Notes: generated by a model from the letters alone, not told the origin. DNA of 64,000 bases from Phocaeicola sartorii JCM 17136 = DSM 21941 (GCF_000614185.1 NZ_BAKM01000019.1:41391-105390); one strand, 5' to 3'; numbered from the stretch's first letter, positions 21,900 to 34,093 are shown. Program-made: numbers and translations.

Positions 21900-21925
21900 A
21901 ATAGGTTGTGAGATAGAATAATTTA

Positions 21926-21956
21926 GGCTGCAAAAAATGCTTTTGCAGCCTTTTTT
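21926..21956 (+). terminator. Rho-independent terminator after the M3 peptidase
   Basis: Stem GGCTGCAAAA/TTTTGCAGCC with loop AATGC, followed by TTTTTT. Confidence 0.92.
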
Positions 21957-22011
21957 CTCTTTTGATCTTTAAATATTTGTGTTTGATACCGTGGGAATGT
22001 GAAAAAAAAAC

Positions 22012-22019
22012 TATATTTG
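22012..22019 (+). promoter_or_regulatory. secDF promoter -7 box
   Basis: TATATTTG matches TAnnTTTG, giving a leader of about 55 bases before secDF. Confidence 0.65.
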
Positions 22020-22077
22020 CAACCTTGTATAAACTAAGAATTAATCAAAAAGTAAAAATAATAAATTTCAAAGTAAC

Positions 22078-25056
22078 ATGCAAAACAAAGGATTTGTAAA
22101 GGTTTTTGCGGTATTACTCACCCTTGTATGTGTGTTTTATCTTTCCTTCTCTTTTGTGACCCGCTATCACATGGACAAAGCGGCACAAGACCCGAAAGGT
22201 GAAGCGCATTACCTTGATTCTATGCAGAATGAAAAAGTTTATTTGGGTAGTTATACGCTGAAACAGTGTCGTGAGATGGAGATTGGTCTGGGTCTGGACC
22301 TGAAAGGTGGTATGAACGTTATCCTTGAAGTATCTGTACCGGATGTTGTGAAGGCTCTGGCAGACAACAAGACTGATGAAGCGTTTAATAAAGCGGTTGC
22401 GGAAGCATCAAAACAATCCATCACCAGTCAGGATGACTTTATCACTCTTTTTGTAAAAGAGTATAAGAAACAAGCTCCCAATGGCAAATTGGCTGAATTA
22501 TTTGCTACTCAGCAGCTGAAAGACAAAGTGACAACCCGCAGCTCCGACAGCGAAGTCGAGAAAGTATTGCGCGAAGAAGTGAAAGCTGCTATCGACAACT
22601 CTTATAATGTATTACGTACACGTATCGACCGCTTTGGTGTGGCACAGCCTAACATCCAGGCATTGGAAGGAAAGATGGGCCGTATCATGGTGGAACTGCC
22701 GGGTATCAAAGAACCGGAACGTGTCAGAAAATTGTTGCAGGGATCTGCTAACCTGGAATTCTGGGAAACATTCGATGCTAAAGAAATTGTTCCTTATCTT
22801 TCTTCTGTAGATAACAGACTGCGTGATATTCTTGCTGTAGAGAACGGAGCTGCTGCTGAATCTGCAGATACAGTTGCTGTCGCACAAGCTTCCGCAGTTT
22901 CTGCTGCCGACAGTCTTGCAGCCGCATTGAAAGGCGAGACAGCAAGTAACTCCGCTGCTATGGAGCAGATGAAGAAAGAACATCCGTTGGCTTCTGTCCT
23001 TCAATTGAACCCGAATGGTTATGGTTCAGTGGTAGGTTATGCTGATTATAAAGATACAGCCCAGGTAAACCAGTACCTTGCCATGAAAGAAGTGAAAGAA
23101 ATGTTGCCGAAAGATCTTCGCTTGAAATGGGGAGTGAAGGCGGCAGACTTTGACAAGCAGGGACGTGTCTTTGAATTGTATGCCATCAAGTCAACTGAAC
23201 GTAACGGACGTGCTCCGCTGGAAGGTGACGTGATTACGGATGCAAAAGATGAATATGACCAATTCAACAAGCCTTGTGTCAGCATGTCTATGAATACGGA
23301 CGGTTCACGTCGCTGGGCTGTCTTGACAAAGAATAATGTAGGTAAGGCTATCGCTATCGTATTGGATGGTTATGTGTACAGTGCTCCGAATGTAAACGGT
23401 GAAATTACCGGCGGACATTCCCAGATCACCGGTAACTTTACTCCGGAAGTGACAAAGGACTTGGCTAACGTATTGAAATCCGGTAAGATGCCGGCTCCGG
23501 CACGTATCGTCCAGGAAGATATCGTAGGTCCGTCATTGGGTCAGGAATCTATCAACCAGGGTATCGTTTCATTTATTGTGGCGTTGATTCTGCTGATGAT
23601 TTATATGTGTGCCATGTACGGATTGATTCCGGGTATGGTTGCCAACTGTGCGTTGGTCATTAACTTCTTCTTCACACTGGGTATCTTGACTTCCTTCCAG
23701 GCTGCATTGACAATGTCGGGTATTGCCGGTATGGTATTGTCATTGGGTATGGCTGTGGATGCTAACGTGTTGATCTATGAACGTACAAAAGAAGAACTGA
23801 GAGCAGGCAAGACAGTCAAGGCTGCTTTGGCTGACGGTTATGCCAACGCGTTCTCTGCTATCTTTGACTCTAACTTGACTTCAATCATTACGGGTATCAT
23901 CCTGTTCTATTTCGGTACAGGTCCGATCCGTGGTTTTGCCACTACATTGATTATCGGTATTCTCTGTTCATTCTTTACAGCTGTGTTCCTGACTCGTATC
24001 GTTTATGAACACTTTATGAATAAAGACAAGTGGCTGGGTTTGACATTCACAACAGGTCTTTCCAAGAACTTGATGCAGAATGTGAACTATAACTTCATGG
24101 GTATGATGAAGCGTTCGTTCACTGTATTCGGTGCATTCATTGTGATTTGTGTCATTTCATTCTTTATCCGTGGTCTGGCGCAGAGTATCGACTTTACCGG
24201 TGGACGTAACTTTGTGGTTCAGTTTGAACAGCAGGTTGAGCCGGAAACAGTACGTGACCTGTTGAAGCAGAAAATCACAGAAGATAATGTACAGGCTATT
24301 GCTCTGGGTACAGACAAGAAGACTATCCGTATCACAACCAACTACCGTATTAATGAAGATTCTCCTACGATCGACTCTGAAATCGAAGAGTTCCTGTATC
24401 AGTCTTTGAAAGATGGTAACTTGCTGGGCGAAGGTACTACATTGGAAGTCTTTATTGACCGTGATAATCGTACCGGTGGTTCTATTATCAGTTCTCAGAA
24501 AGTAGGTCCCAGTATCGCTGATGATATCAAGACATCGGCTATCTGGTCTGTATTGTTCGCATTGGTGGCCATCGGTCTGTATATCTTGTTGCGTTTCCGC
24601 AATGTAGCATATAGTGTGGGTGCGACTGTGGCATTGGTTGTCGATACTACTTTGATTATCGGTGCATATTCCTTGTGTTATGGATGGGTTCCGTTCTCAT
24701 TGGAAATTGACCAGACTTTCATTGGTGCTATTCTGACCGCTATCGGTTATTCTATTAATGACAAGGTGGTTATTTTTGACCGTATCCGTGAGTTCTTCGG
24801 CTTGTATCCGAAACGTAACCGTATGCAGTTGTTTAATGACTCACTGAATACTACGCTGGCCCGTACCATCAATACTTCATTAAGTACATTGATCGTATTG
24901 TTGTGTATCTTCGTGCTGGGTGGTGACAGTATCCGTAGCTTCGCCTTCGCAATGATTCTGGGTGTCGTGATCGGTACCTTGTCTTCTATCTTCATCGCTG
25001 CTCCTGTCGCTTACCTGACTATGGGCAACAAGATGCCGGAAGAAACAAAGGCATAA
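22078..25056 (+). CDS. secDF: protein translocase subunit SecDF (fused)
   Basis: 992 aa fusion of SecD and SecF, the proton-driven partners that complete SecYEG export. N-terminal membrane anchor (residues 5-25), a SecD segment GLGLDLKGGMNVILEV, a long periplasmic P1 region with an Ala/Ser-rich linker near residues 255-290, then six SecD membrane segments including GMVLSLGMAVDANVLIYERTKEE with the conserved Asp. The SecF half starts near residue 680 (IDFTGGRNFVVQFEQ) and contains TAIGYSINDKVVIFDRIRE. The frame is intact over the full length, in contrast to many neighbours. Confidence 0.96.
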   Translation: MQNKGFVKVFAVLLTLVCVFYLSFSFVTRYHMDKAAQDPKGEAHYLDSMQNEKVYLGSYTLKQCREMEIGLGLDLKGGMNVILEVSVPDVVKALADNKTDEAFNKAVAEASKQSITSQDDFITLFVKEYKKQAPNGKLAELFATQQLKDKVTTRSSDSEVEKVLREEVKAAIDNSYNVLRTRIDRFGVAQPNIQALEGKMGRIMVELPGIKEPERVRKLLQGSANLEFWETFDAKEIVPYLSSVDNRLRDILAVENGAAAESADTVAVAQASAVSAADSLAAALKGETASNSAAMEQMKKEHPLASVLQLNPNGYGSVVGYADYKDTAQVNQYLAMKEVKEMLPKDLRLKWGVKAADFDKQGRVFELYAIKSTERNGRAPLEGDVITDAKDEYDQFNKPCVSMSMNTDGSRRWAVLTKNNVGKAIAIVLDGYVYSAPNVNGEITGGHSQITGNFTPEVTKDLANVLKSGKMPAPARIVQEDIVGPSLGQESINQGIVSFIVALILLMIYMCAMYGLIPGMVANCALVINFFFTLGILTSFQAALTMSGIAGMVLSLGMAVDANVLIYERTKEELRAGKTVKAALADGYANAFSAIFDSNLTSIITGIILFYFGTGPIRGFATTLIIGILCSFFTAVFLTRIVYEHFMNKDKWLGLTFTTGLSKNLMQNVNYNFMGMMKRSFTVFGAFIVICVISFFIRGLAQSIDFTGGRNFVVQFEQQVEPETVRDLLKQKITEDNVQAIALGTDKKTIRITTNYRINEDSPTIDSEIEEFLYQSLKDGNLLGEGTTLEVFIDRDNRTGGSIISSQKVGPSIADDIKTSAIWSVLFALVAIGLYILLRFRNVAYSVGATVALVVDTTLIIGAYSLCYGWVPFSLEIDQTFIGAILTAIGYSINDKVVIFDRIREFFGLYPKRNRMQLFNDSLNTTLARTINTSLSTLIVLLCIFVLGGDSIRSFAFAMILGVVIGTLSSIFIAAPVAYLTMGNKMPEETKA

Positions 25057-25082
25057 AAAGAAAGTTCCTTTTAAGAATAGAT

Positions 25083-25126
25083 AAAAAGAGGAGGATGCTC
25101 ACATCAGGGGGCATCCTCCTCTTTTT
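25083..25126 (+). terminator. secDF terminator
   Basis: Perfect 16-bp stem from 25083-25098 to 25111-25126, ending in CTTTTT, with a 12-base loop. The A run on the other side lets it work in both directions. Confidence 0.92.
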
Positions 25127-25191
25127 GGGTATAGCAGGGTGGCATTGATTGGCGGTAAACAGGGGGATGAATGTCTCCGGCGGTCTCAAAA

Positions 25192-25279
25192 AGTAACTTA
25201 AGTGCATCGGGCAAGTAACTTATCTTACTTGGCTCATGAACTTATCTTATTTGGTCCATGAACTTATCTTACTTTTTTT
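25192..25279. repeat. tandem array, four units of exactly 22 nt
   Basis: Units start at 25192, 25214, 25236 and 25258. Core ATGAACTTATCTTACTTGG; units 2-4 share most positions, unit 1 only the first nine. CAAGTAA and TTACTTG within the array are complementary. It fills the gap between the secDF terminator and the 3' end of the convergent kinase gene. Confidence 0.82.
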
Positions 25280-25329
25280 ACGCTATATTCCGCAGATTAA
25301 TCTTGTCTGGCCATCATTGTGAAAATTAG

Positions 25330-26394
25330 TTATCTGACGACTCTTCCGGAGGCGTTTCCTTGCATCAGCCCTTCCACTTCTTCTACCGTTACCTGGTTGA
25401 AGTCTCCATAGATGGTATTTTTCAATGCGGATGCGGCAAGAGCGAATTCTAATGTTTTTTGGTCATTGTCGGAGTAAGTCAGCAGACCATAAATCATGCC
25501 GCCGACAAATGCATCGCCTGCACCCACGCGGTCTATCTCGTGAACAATATCGTAAATTCCGGTATGCTTTAATGTGCCTTCTGCATAAAGTACAGCGGCC
25601 AGCAGGTTGTGATTAGAGGTGATGGAATTACGTAATTCCAGAAATATTTTCTGGCATCGGGGGACTTGTTCCGATACTTTCTGACCGAATGCTTTGAAGC
25701 CGGACAGATCTAATGGATACGAAGTGTCTGTCGCTTTAAACCCTACCGGAGAAATACCGAATATTTCTTTGTATTCGGGTTCCGCACCGAAAATGACATC
25801 ACTATATTGGACCAGGGGAAGCATGACCTCTGAAGCGGATTTGCCGTAGTTCCATAATTTTTTGCGGAAATTCAAATCGCACGAGATTGTCAGCCCCAGG
25901 CGGTCTGCTGTTTGCAGGGCTTCCAGACAGGCATCCGCTCCTTCCTGTGACAGAGAGGCCGCTATGCCCGACCAGTGAAACCAGCCGGCGTCGGAAAGAA
26001 TTTTTTCCCAGTCTATCATGCCGGGACGTAAAGTGGCGAAAGAAGACCCTTCACGGTCATACACTACATTGGAGTTGCGAAATGCGGCACCACTCTCCAG
26101 AAAATATAATCCCATGCGTTTCCCGCCATAAATAATGCCGTCTGTACCTAATCCGTAGGCTCGGAGTGAATCTACGCAGGCTTGCGCCATTGCATTGTCG
26201 GGCAGCCGGGTGACGAATTCTGTGGGAATGCCAAAGTTGGCCAGTGATATGGCTACATTCGCTTCACTTCCACCATAAGTGGCAATAAATTCGTTTGTTT
26301 GGGAAAAACGTCGGAAATGGGGAGCGGTCAGTCTTAGCATCACCTCTCCGAATGTAACGACTTTCTTGTTTCTGGTAATAGCTCTTGTATTCAT
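25330..26394 (-). CDS. kdgK: PfkB-family sugar kinase, probable 2-dehydro-3-deoxygluconokinase
   Basis: 354 aa. N-terminal VVTFGEVMLRLTAP and TYGGSEANVAISLANFG are typical of KDG kinases. The catalytic Asp294 lies in DRVGAGDAFVGGMIYGL (GAGD motif). KDG kinase phosphorylates 2-keto-3-deoxygluconate from uronate (pectin, alginate) breakdown. It stands divergent to the HTCS/SusC/SusD system, which suggests that the system handles a uronate-containing glycan (inference). Fructokinase or another PfkB activity is not excluded. Confidence 0.85.
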   Translation of the reverse strand: MNTRAITRNKKVVTFGEVMLRLTAPHFRRFSQTNEFIATYGGSEANVAISLANFGIPTEFVTRLPDNAMAQACVDSLRAYGLGTDGIIYGGKRMGLYFLESGAAFRNSNVVYDREGSSFATLRPGMIDWEKILSDAGWFHWSGIAASLSQEGADACLEALQTADRLGLTISCDLNFRKKLWNYGKSASEVMLPLVQYSDVIFGAEPEYKEIFGISPVGFKATDTSYPLDLSGFKAFGQKVSEQVPRCQKIFLELRNSITSNHNLLAAVLYAEGTLKHTGIYDIVHEIDRVGAGDAFVGGMIYGLLTYSDNDQKTLEFALAASALKNTIYGDFNQVTVEEVEGLMQGNASGRVVR

Positions 26395-26628
26395 CGTACG
26401 TTTTTAATCAGTATGTTAATCAGTACGAAGATACGACCAAAATTTTAGATAAGTGCAAAAATGTAGAAAAATAAGGCTGTGCCTGTTCCGGAACTTTTTC
26501 TGGGGGGGGAGGCATTTCCTTCTTTGTATGCAGTGAAAACGGTTGATGGTAATATCATGTTGTCCCGGAGAATATAATTTCTGTTCTTTTAATAGGGGCT
26601 TGTGTATCAGGTTGTGAAAGCATTTCAC

Positions 26629-26636
26629 TATCTTTG
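26629..26636 (+). promoter_or_regulatory. HTCS promoter -7 box
   Basis: TATCTTTG, 23 bases before the ATG at 26659. It also argues against the earlier in-frame ATG at 26602, which lies upstream of the box. Confidence 0.65.
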
Positions 26637-26658
26637 TGCATTAAAATCTACTAACTCT

Positions 26659-29600
26659 ATGAGACATTTATTAAGTTTGGTCTTATGCATGTTTGTTTTT
26701 GTGTGTTCCCAAGCCCGGATAGACAACAAGGCATATTGGAAGCTGGATGTGGAAAGCGGGTTGTCCCATTCGAATGTGACGGATGTGTGTACTGATTCCC
26801 AAGGTATGCTATGGGTGGGGACTGTTTATGGGCTGAACTGTTACGATTACTATCAGATAAGGACTTATTTTCATGAATACGGAGATCCTTTCTCGTTGCC
26901 TGGAAGTAGAATCTATTTCGTTACGGAGGATGCATACGGCACGATTTGGGTGTCTACTGACGGCGGATTGGCGACTTATGACAGGGAGAAGAACCGCTTT
27001 ACTCCGTTGCTGCCGGATGCCCCTCTTTTTGTCTCTGTCTTCCACAAGACCGGGGAAAGAATCTTACTTGGTGGCTCGTCACTCTATTGCTATACATTCA
27101 AGGATAAGAAAATCAGTGAGATACCTCTGGGGAATGTTTGTGCGGGCCCTTCACGAATTGTAGGCATTCATCAATGGAGCAAGGATGTTTGTCTGCTGGT
27201 TATGAGTAACGGACGGATTATAGAGTACAACGAAAGGAAAAAAGAGTGTCGTGACGCCGGATTCGGGCAGCCGGAGAACAGAGTGATTGCGTCTTATCTG
27301 GACTCCTTGAAAAATCTTTATCTATCAGTCTATCACGGAGGTATAGTGGTTTATGGAAGTGACGGCAAAATGAAAAAACTGCCGGATAGCCATCACGCTG
27401 TCCCGGCTAATACGACTGTGCTGGACTTTGAAGAGAAGGATGGAACGCTATGGGCAGCGACGGACGGTGACGGAATTTATGTACTGGATTTGACGGACTT
27501 TCATTGGACGACCAGGTTGAGGCATCTTCCGGAAGATCCTAATTCACTACCGGCCAATTCAATAACCTGTCTTTATAAAGATGCGTTGCAGAATATCTGG
27601 GCGGGAAGTGTGCGCGATGGTGTGCTAAAAATAAGCCAGACCTTCAGCCGTGCCTATACGGAAGTCCCTTTCGGAAGCCGTTATGGTTTAAGCAATAAAA
27701 CCATCTTGTCTATTTGTCAGGACGCACATGGCATGATATGGATCGGCACGGATGGAGGCGGGCTTAATCTGTACCATCCGGAGGAGGATGTGTTTACTCA
27801 TTTCCCCTCTACCCGTCATCAGAAAGTAGTTTCCATTGCCGAGTATTCCGCTGATATGCTGCTGATTTCATGTTATGATGACGGAATTTATCTTTTTAAT
27901 AAGAAGACGGGAAAGTGTACTCCCTTTGTCATTGTCGACCCGAAGATCAATGAGCAGATGTGCAAGGAGGGTTATCTGGTTCTGGTTTACAGGGCGTCTG
28001 CCGGCCGTTTCCTCTTTCTGGCGGGCAGTCCGTATATATACGATAGAGAGCATGGAAAGTTCAGCCTTCTCAGGAGCGGGGAAGACGGGGAGACACTGAT
28101 AGGGCTTCAATTGGTCAGCGTGGATGGCGATGTGGCGTTCTTTCAGCAAAAGAATAAAATATTAAAAGCCGATCTGGCAGATCATACCCTTTCCGTTTTC
28201 TACCGGATAACCGATGGCGAGCAGGTGGAAGTGGTAAGCAGGGATGATCAAGGCCTTTTCTGGATAGGCACGGATCATGGGCTGAGAAGGCTGGATCCCG
28301 TGACCCAAAGATACGAGAAGATTGAGACGAACCTGTTCAAACGGGTATCGGCCATACAGACCGACCATAACAACCAATTGTGGATTGGCGCGCAGAATAT
28401 GCTTTTCTCTTATGACACCCGGCTGAAGACTTTTTTTTATTTTAGGTGGTCCGAATGACTATTTTCCGAATGAGTTATCCACTATCTATGCGCCGCCATC
28501 CTATAAAGAATATATTTATCTGGGGGGCATTCACGGATTGCTACGGATCAATAAAAAGGTTGTTCAGGCTAGTGACAGCATTGAGATCCGACTGGCGGAT
28601 ATTGTGCTGGACGGGGTCTCTTTAGGTAAGGATAGGCAGGCGGAAACAGGTGTTCAAATTCCGTGGAATTACAAATCGTTCCAGCTGAAAATAAGAAATG
28701 CGGAGAGAGACATTAACCGGAAATACATTTACCGATATATGGTAAATCACAATCATGAGCGTATAGACATAGAATCTTATGACCCTGTACTTTCCATGCC
28801 CCTGCTGGCTTCGGGCAATTATTCGGTCTCGGTGTCTTTTTATACTCTTAATGGCGTTTGGAGTGAACCGGTGCGGTTATTGGAGTTTGACGTGATGCCT
28901 CCTTGGTATAGAGACGCTAGAATCAGAGGACTCCTGCTGCTCATTCTGGTGGCTTTCCTTTATTGGAGGATCGCTGCGATGCTGAAAAAGAAGGAAGCGA
29001 AAGCGCAAAAGAAGATGGAGGAGGTACTGGAGAGCACCAGTCAGGAGAAAGTGCACTTCTTGTTGAATGTGAGTCATGAATTGCGTACCCCCTTGACATT
29101 GATCTATTCTCCTTTGCACAAACTGCTTGAAAAATTGGAGCAGCCGGAGATGGGTGGTGACGAGAGAAAGGAATTACGTACCCAGTTGATCAGTGTGCAC
29201 AGGGCGGCTGACCGGATGAAGTCCATTATAAACATGACTTTGGATATCAGTAAGATTGATAGCGAGGAGTATAAGCTACAGCTGATGCCTCATGCGGTGA
29301 ATGAGTGGATTTACGCTGTTGCCGAGGGGTTCAAGTATGAGGTGGAGGATAAGTCCATGGAGCTGGACTTCCGGCTGGAAGAGTTGCCTTCCCCTCTTCG
29401 TTTTGATGATAGGAAATGTGAAATCATTCTTTCCAATTTGCTGATGAATGCTTTGAAGTTCTCTCCGGTTGGCGGGCGGATAGCTATTTCCACGATGCGG
29501 CATGACGGGTATCTGCGGATCAGTGTCGCCGACCAGGGGCCCGGATTGGGTGATATCCATCCGGAGAAATTGTTTGCCTGGTTTTACCAGGGAGCTCATA

Positions 29601-30598
29601 CCAAAGGAGGGACCGGTGTAGGGCTGGCATACAGCAAAGTGTTGGTAGAGAAGCATGGAGGAACGATAGGAGCCTGCAATAATGCCGATGGAGGGGCCAC
29701 TTTCTACTTTGAACTGCCGCTCCTTGTACAGGAAGACGAGGTGGAAAAGAGGATTCCGGAAGTCCCTCCGTTTTTTTCTTCGCCTCTTTCCATCGAGACC
29801 GACGGACATACGGAACTCAATCTTGCCGAGTACTCCATACTGATTGTGGAGGATAACCGCGAATTGTGCGAGTTCTTGGAAAAGGCGTTGAGGGACGATT
29901 ACAAGGCGGTCCTTACGGCTTATGACGGGGAGCAGGCTTGGGAAGTGTTGTCCCAACAGGCGGTAGACCTGGTTATCAGTGATGTCATGATGCCTCATGT
30001 GGGAGGATACGAACTGTGCCGGCGGATCAAGTCGGATGAGCTGTCAAGCCATATACCGGTAGTGCTGCTCACCGCGCTGGGCGATACAAACAGCATGGGG
30101 ACAGGATACAGGATGGGAGCCGACGCCTATGTATCAAAGCCGTTTGACATGGAGGTGCTTCAGCAGATGCTGCGCAGCCAGTTATGGAACCGCGAATTAT
30201 TGAAGAAGCAATACCGGGAGAAGTTTATCCGGGTGGTTCCTGCCCAACCTGCCGGAGGCATGACTCCCGACGAGCTTTTCCTGGAGAAACTTAATCAATT
30301 GATTCTGGACAATCTCTCCTCAGGAGAACTGAATGTAACCTTCCTGACTCAAGAAATGGGCATCAGCCGCACACCGCTGTATGCCAAGTTAAAAGCGTTG
30401 ACAAATTTGGGGGTGAATGATTATATCAACCGGATGAGAATAGAGAAAAGCGTAGAGTTGCTGCTTCATTCCTCCCTGCCTATCTCCGAAATTTCCGAGA
30501 GAGTAGGTTTTGAATACCACCGCTATTTCAGCACCCTGTTCAAACAGGTAAAGGGAATGTCACCCCGACAGTTCCGCCAGGAGGGCAAAATTTCCTGA
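26659..30598 (+). CDS. hybrid two-component system sensor/regulator (HTCS), one frameshift
   Basis: About 1312 aa in one chain. Signal peptide MRHLLSLVLCMFVFVCSQA, about 14 periplasmic propeller repeats (for example TDSQGMLWVGTVYGLNCYD), a Y_Y_Y domain, one membrane segment (GLLLLILVAFLYWRIAAML), a histidine kinase core with intact SHELRTPLTLI (His codon near 29075) and GTGVGLAYSKVLVEKHGG, a receiver with phospho-acceptor Asp in LVISDVMMPHVGGYELC, and a C-terminal AraC helix-turn-helix (SEISERVGFEYHRYFSTLFKQVKGMSPRQF). Start 26659 chosen for signal peptide and promoter. The frame breaks near 28430-28450 in a T run; removal of one T gives LKTFFILGGPNDYFPNEL. It should sense a periplasmic glycan fragment and activate the downstream SusC/SusD genes. 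Confidence 0.93.
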
Positions 30599-30644
30599 TT
30601 TGTACTTATATTCAAGGAAATTCCTTGAAAAAGAACGATAAATG

Positions 30645-30679
30645 AAGTAAAGAGACGTATTCATGAAGTCTCTTTACTT
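30645..30679 (+). terminator. hairpin after the HTCS
   Basis: Perfect 12-bp stem AAGTAAAGAGAC with an 11-base loop, 45 bases after the HTCS stop. The T tract is weak. A smaller palindrome TTCAAGGAAATTCCTTGAA lies just before it at 30611-30629. The remaining 190 bases to SusC contain no further recognisable feature beyond a possible variant -7 box (TACCTTCG, 30689-30696). Confidence 0.6.
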
Positions 30680-30868
30680 GCCTTATTATACCTTCGCGAC
30701 AACAAAAACAATATAATTTAATTCCTGGGAAATAATTATAAATCTAACGTTTACTATGAGAATGATGCTGATCGTTTCTTGATGTATAGAGAAGTGTTCT
30801 CTGAACGAAGTCAGTGAGTTGGTTCCTTATATTGAGAATTCGTATTTATTTATAAAAAACATTTTATT

Positions 30869-33800
30869 ATGGAAGTTAACCTTATTAAGAATTTAAGAAG
30901 AACCCAGATGGTGAACTATGGCAAAATACTAGGTGCCGGTTGTTGTCTGTTATGTGCGGTTCCGGTTTTTGCCGCAGGATCATTGACCGAAACTCCGTCT
31001 GTTTATGTGTCGCAGCAGACTGTGAACCAGTGTACCGGTGTCGTGAAAGATGCGGCCGGTGAGACGGTTATCGGAGCCTCTGTTGTAGTGAAAGGAACTA
31101 CGAATGGTACCATTACCGGCATAGACGGTAGCTTTATGCTGCCCGATGTGAAAAAAGGCGATGTCATTCAAATTTCTTTTGTCGGCTATGTAACTCAAGA
31201 AGTGGTTTGGAAAGGTGCCCCTCTCAATGTTACGCTGAAGGAAGATGCACAGGCACTGGAAGAAGTGGTGGTAGTGGGATATGGAACACAGAAAAAGGTG
31301 AACCTGTCCGGTGCGGTGGCACAAGTGTCGGGTGAGGTACTCGAGAACAGACCGTTGGCCAATGTGGGTGCCGGCTTGCAGGGTGTCATCCCTAACCTTA
31401 ACATCAATATGAACAGTGGCGCGCCGGGTCAGGGAGCCAGCTTTAATATCCGTGGTAATACCTCTCTGAATGGAGGATCTCCCTTGGTCTTGGTCGATAA
31501 TGTGCAGATGGACCCCAACTTGCTTAACCCCGAAGATATTGCCTCTATCTCCGTATTGAAGGATGCCTCGTCGGCAGCCATTTACGGTGCCCGTGGTGCG
31601 TATGGTGTGATTCTGATTACCACCAAGAACGGAAAGAAATCGCAAAAGGCTCAAATCTCGTTGTCTGCCAACGGCTATTGGCAAAGCCTGTAGTCAAGGT
31701 AGAGGGAATCAACTCGATGGAATATCTGGAGATGATAGACCGTGCCAACAAACACAACGGCAGCAGCAGTGAGCATTACTTCAATCCCAAAATTTATGAA
31801 TACGCCAAGAAATATTTCGATGATCCGGTAAATAACAAGCCTGTGTTCTATGATCCGGACATGGATCCCACCAGATATCAGTATTGTGGTAACACGGACT
31901 GGTGGAACGAAATTTACAAGAAAGCCAGTTTCTCGCAGCAGTATAACCTGAATGTAAGTGGAGGTACCGAAAAGACAACCTACTACGCATCGCTGGGCTT
32001 TGCCGATCAAACCGGTTTGCTGAAGGCGGACAAAGATAACTACAAACGGTTTAACATGAACCTGAATGTGTCCACTGACATTACCAGCTGGCTGAACTTC
32101 TCGGCCAAGGTGATGCACACCTATACGAAAGAAGGACACCCCGGTGGAGGTATGTCACAGAGTATGCTGGGAACCTATACCGGATACTTCAAGAACGACC
32201 TTAGCCCGCTGATGCCGGTGAAACATCCGGACGGACACTACTCGGGACAGGGAAATTCAACTAATCCGGTAGCTATACAGGAGCTGGGAGGACAGGAAAA
32301 TATACGTCAGAATGACTTGTGGATTACAGGAGCATTGCGCCTGACTCCCGTGAAGGGACTGACTATCACTACAGACTACACCTTCAACGGCTGGTTCCGC
32401 AACGGTAAAAGACATGTCAGACCTTTCTTGGAATACCGCGCCGTACCGGGAGCCGAAGCACTGTATCCCTGGACGAAGGTCAGCAGCGTAAACATGTATA
32501 ACAATGAAGACTACTATCAGGCATTCAATGCCTTTGCCGAGTACCAGCTTACCCTGGACAAGGTGCACAACTTCAAGGCGCTGGCGGGTTATAACCAAGA
32601 ATATAAACACAGCCGTGGATTTAACGCTTCCCGCCAGGGACTGATTGACACGGACAATCCGGCCTTGAACCTGGCGACCGGTGAAAGAGGAGTCGGTGCC
32701 TCGGAAACACACTGGGCCATCAATGGCGTCTTTGTCCGTCTGAACTATGATTACAAACAGCGGTATTTGCTGGAATTGAACGGACGTTACGACGGTTCTT
32801 CCCGTTTCCCGAAAGACGACCGTTACGCTTTCTTCCCTTCCGGCTCGGTAGCCTGGAGAATCTCGGAAGAGGCTTTCTGGACTCCTCTCAAGAATGTATG
32901 GAATGACATGAAGATCCGTGCTTCATACGGTAGTCTGGGCAATCAGGCGACCGGTGACCTGGGCAACTTCTACTATCTGCCTTCTTATGGAGTAAATTCC
33001 AATATGGGCTATATCCTGGAAGGGGCGCGTCCGGTGGCTGTCGGACCTTCAGGACTGGTGAGCAACTCGTTTACCTGGGAGACTGTCAATCAGATGGACT
33101 TCGGTTTTGACGCTTCTTTCTTCAACAACCGCCTTACAGCGACTTTCGACTGGTATCGTCGTGATACCAAGAATATGCTGACCCGCGGACAGGAACTTCC
33201 TTCTGTACTGGGTACGGGAGTCCCTAATGAAAATGCGGCCGATATGAAGACTACGGGATATGAACTCTCTTTAGGATGGAATGGCAGCGTGGGCAACGGA
33301 TTCAATTATTATGTAAAGGCGATCCTGTCCGATTATACTTCGGAAATTACACGCTTCAGTAACGAAACAGGCTCTTTGGGATCATACTATGTAGGCCGGA
33401 AGCTGGGAGAAATCTGGGGACTTGTGTCCGACGGCTTGTTCCAGAGCGATGAAGAAGCGGCCAAAGCCAACCAGTCCGCCGTATGGGGAGGAACCTGGAA
33501 AGCGGGGGATGTGCGCTATGTGGACTTGGACGGTGATGGAAAAATCAGCTACAAGAGCAGCACTTTGGGCGACCCGGGCGACCGCAAGATTATCGGTAAC
33601 AGCACACCTAGATACCAATACGGGTTTACTGCCGGATTCACTTATAAAGGCTTCGATTTTGAGATGATATGGCAAGGTATCGGCAAAAAAGACGTGATGT
33701 TGGGTGGCGAGCAATTCTGGGGATTCCAGGACGAATGGGGCGTACCGGTGAAAACGACACTGGACTACTGGACCGAAGATAACCGCGACGCTTACTTACC

Positions 33801-34073
33801 GGCTCCGGGATGGAGCAACTGGGGAAACCGTCAGACTTGTTCGCGCTATTTGCAGGACGCTTCTTATCTTCGCCTGAAGAATGTGACGTTGGGATATACC
33901 TGCCGCAAGCATGGGTGACCAAGGCCGGCTTGAACAAAGTGAGAGTGTATGCCAATGGTGAAAACCTGTTGACCTTTACTTCTCTTGTCGAGTCCTTCGA
34001 CCCCGAGACTTTAAATAATTTGACCTATCCTATCACTCGTAAAATTTCGGTAGGTATTAATGTTACGTTTTAA
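30869..34073 (+). CDS. SusC-like TonB-dependent outer membrane transporter, two frameshifts
   Basis: About 1068 aa. N-terminal signal region to VFAAGS, then a carboxypeptidase-regulatory-like domain (TGVVKDAAGETVIGASVVVKG), TonB box and EEVVVVGYGTQKKVNLSGAV, plug domain with NIRGNTSLNGGSPLVLVDN, and a 22-strand barrel ending YPITRKISVGINVTF. It imports oligosaccharides in a complex with SusD. The frame breaks near 31690 (NGYWQS then VVKVEGINS, a lost C in GCCCTG) and near 33900 (NVTLGYT then LPQAWVTKAGL, a lost C in ACCCTG). Both fit single-base loss, since the two flanks match the family without a gap. Precedes SusD by 20 bases. Confidence 0.93.
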
Positions 34074-34093
34074 CCCCTAAAAAGAATAGAAAG

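Noticed and set aside
26602..26658. Upstream start for the first HTCS
   Set aside because: It lies upstream of the -7 box and would hide the signal peptide that begins at 26659.
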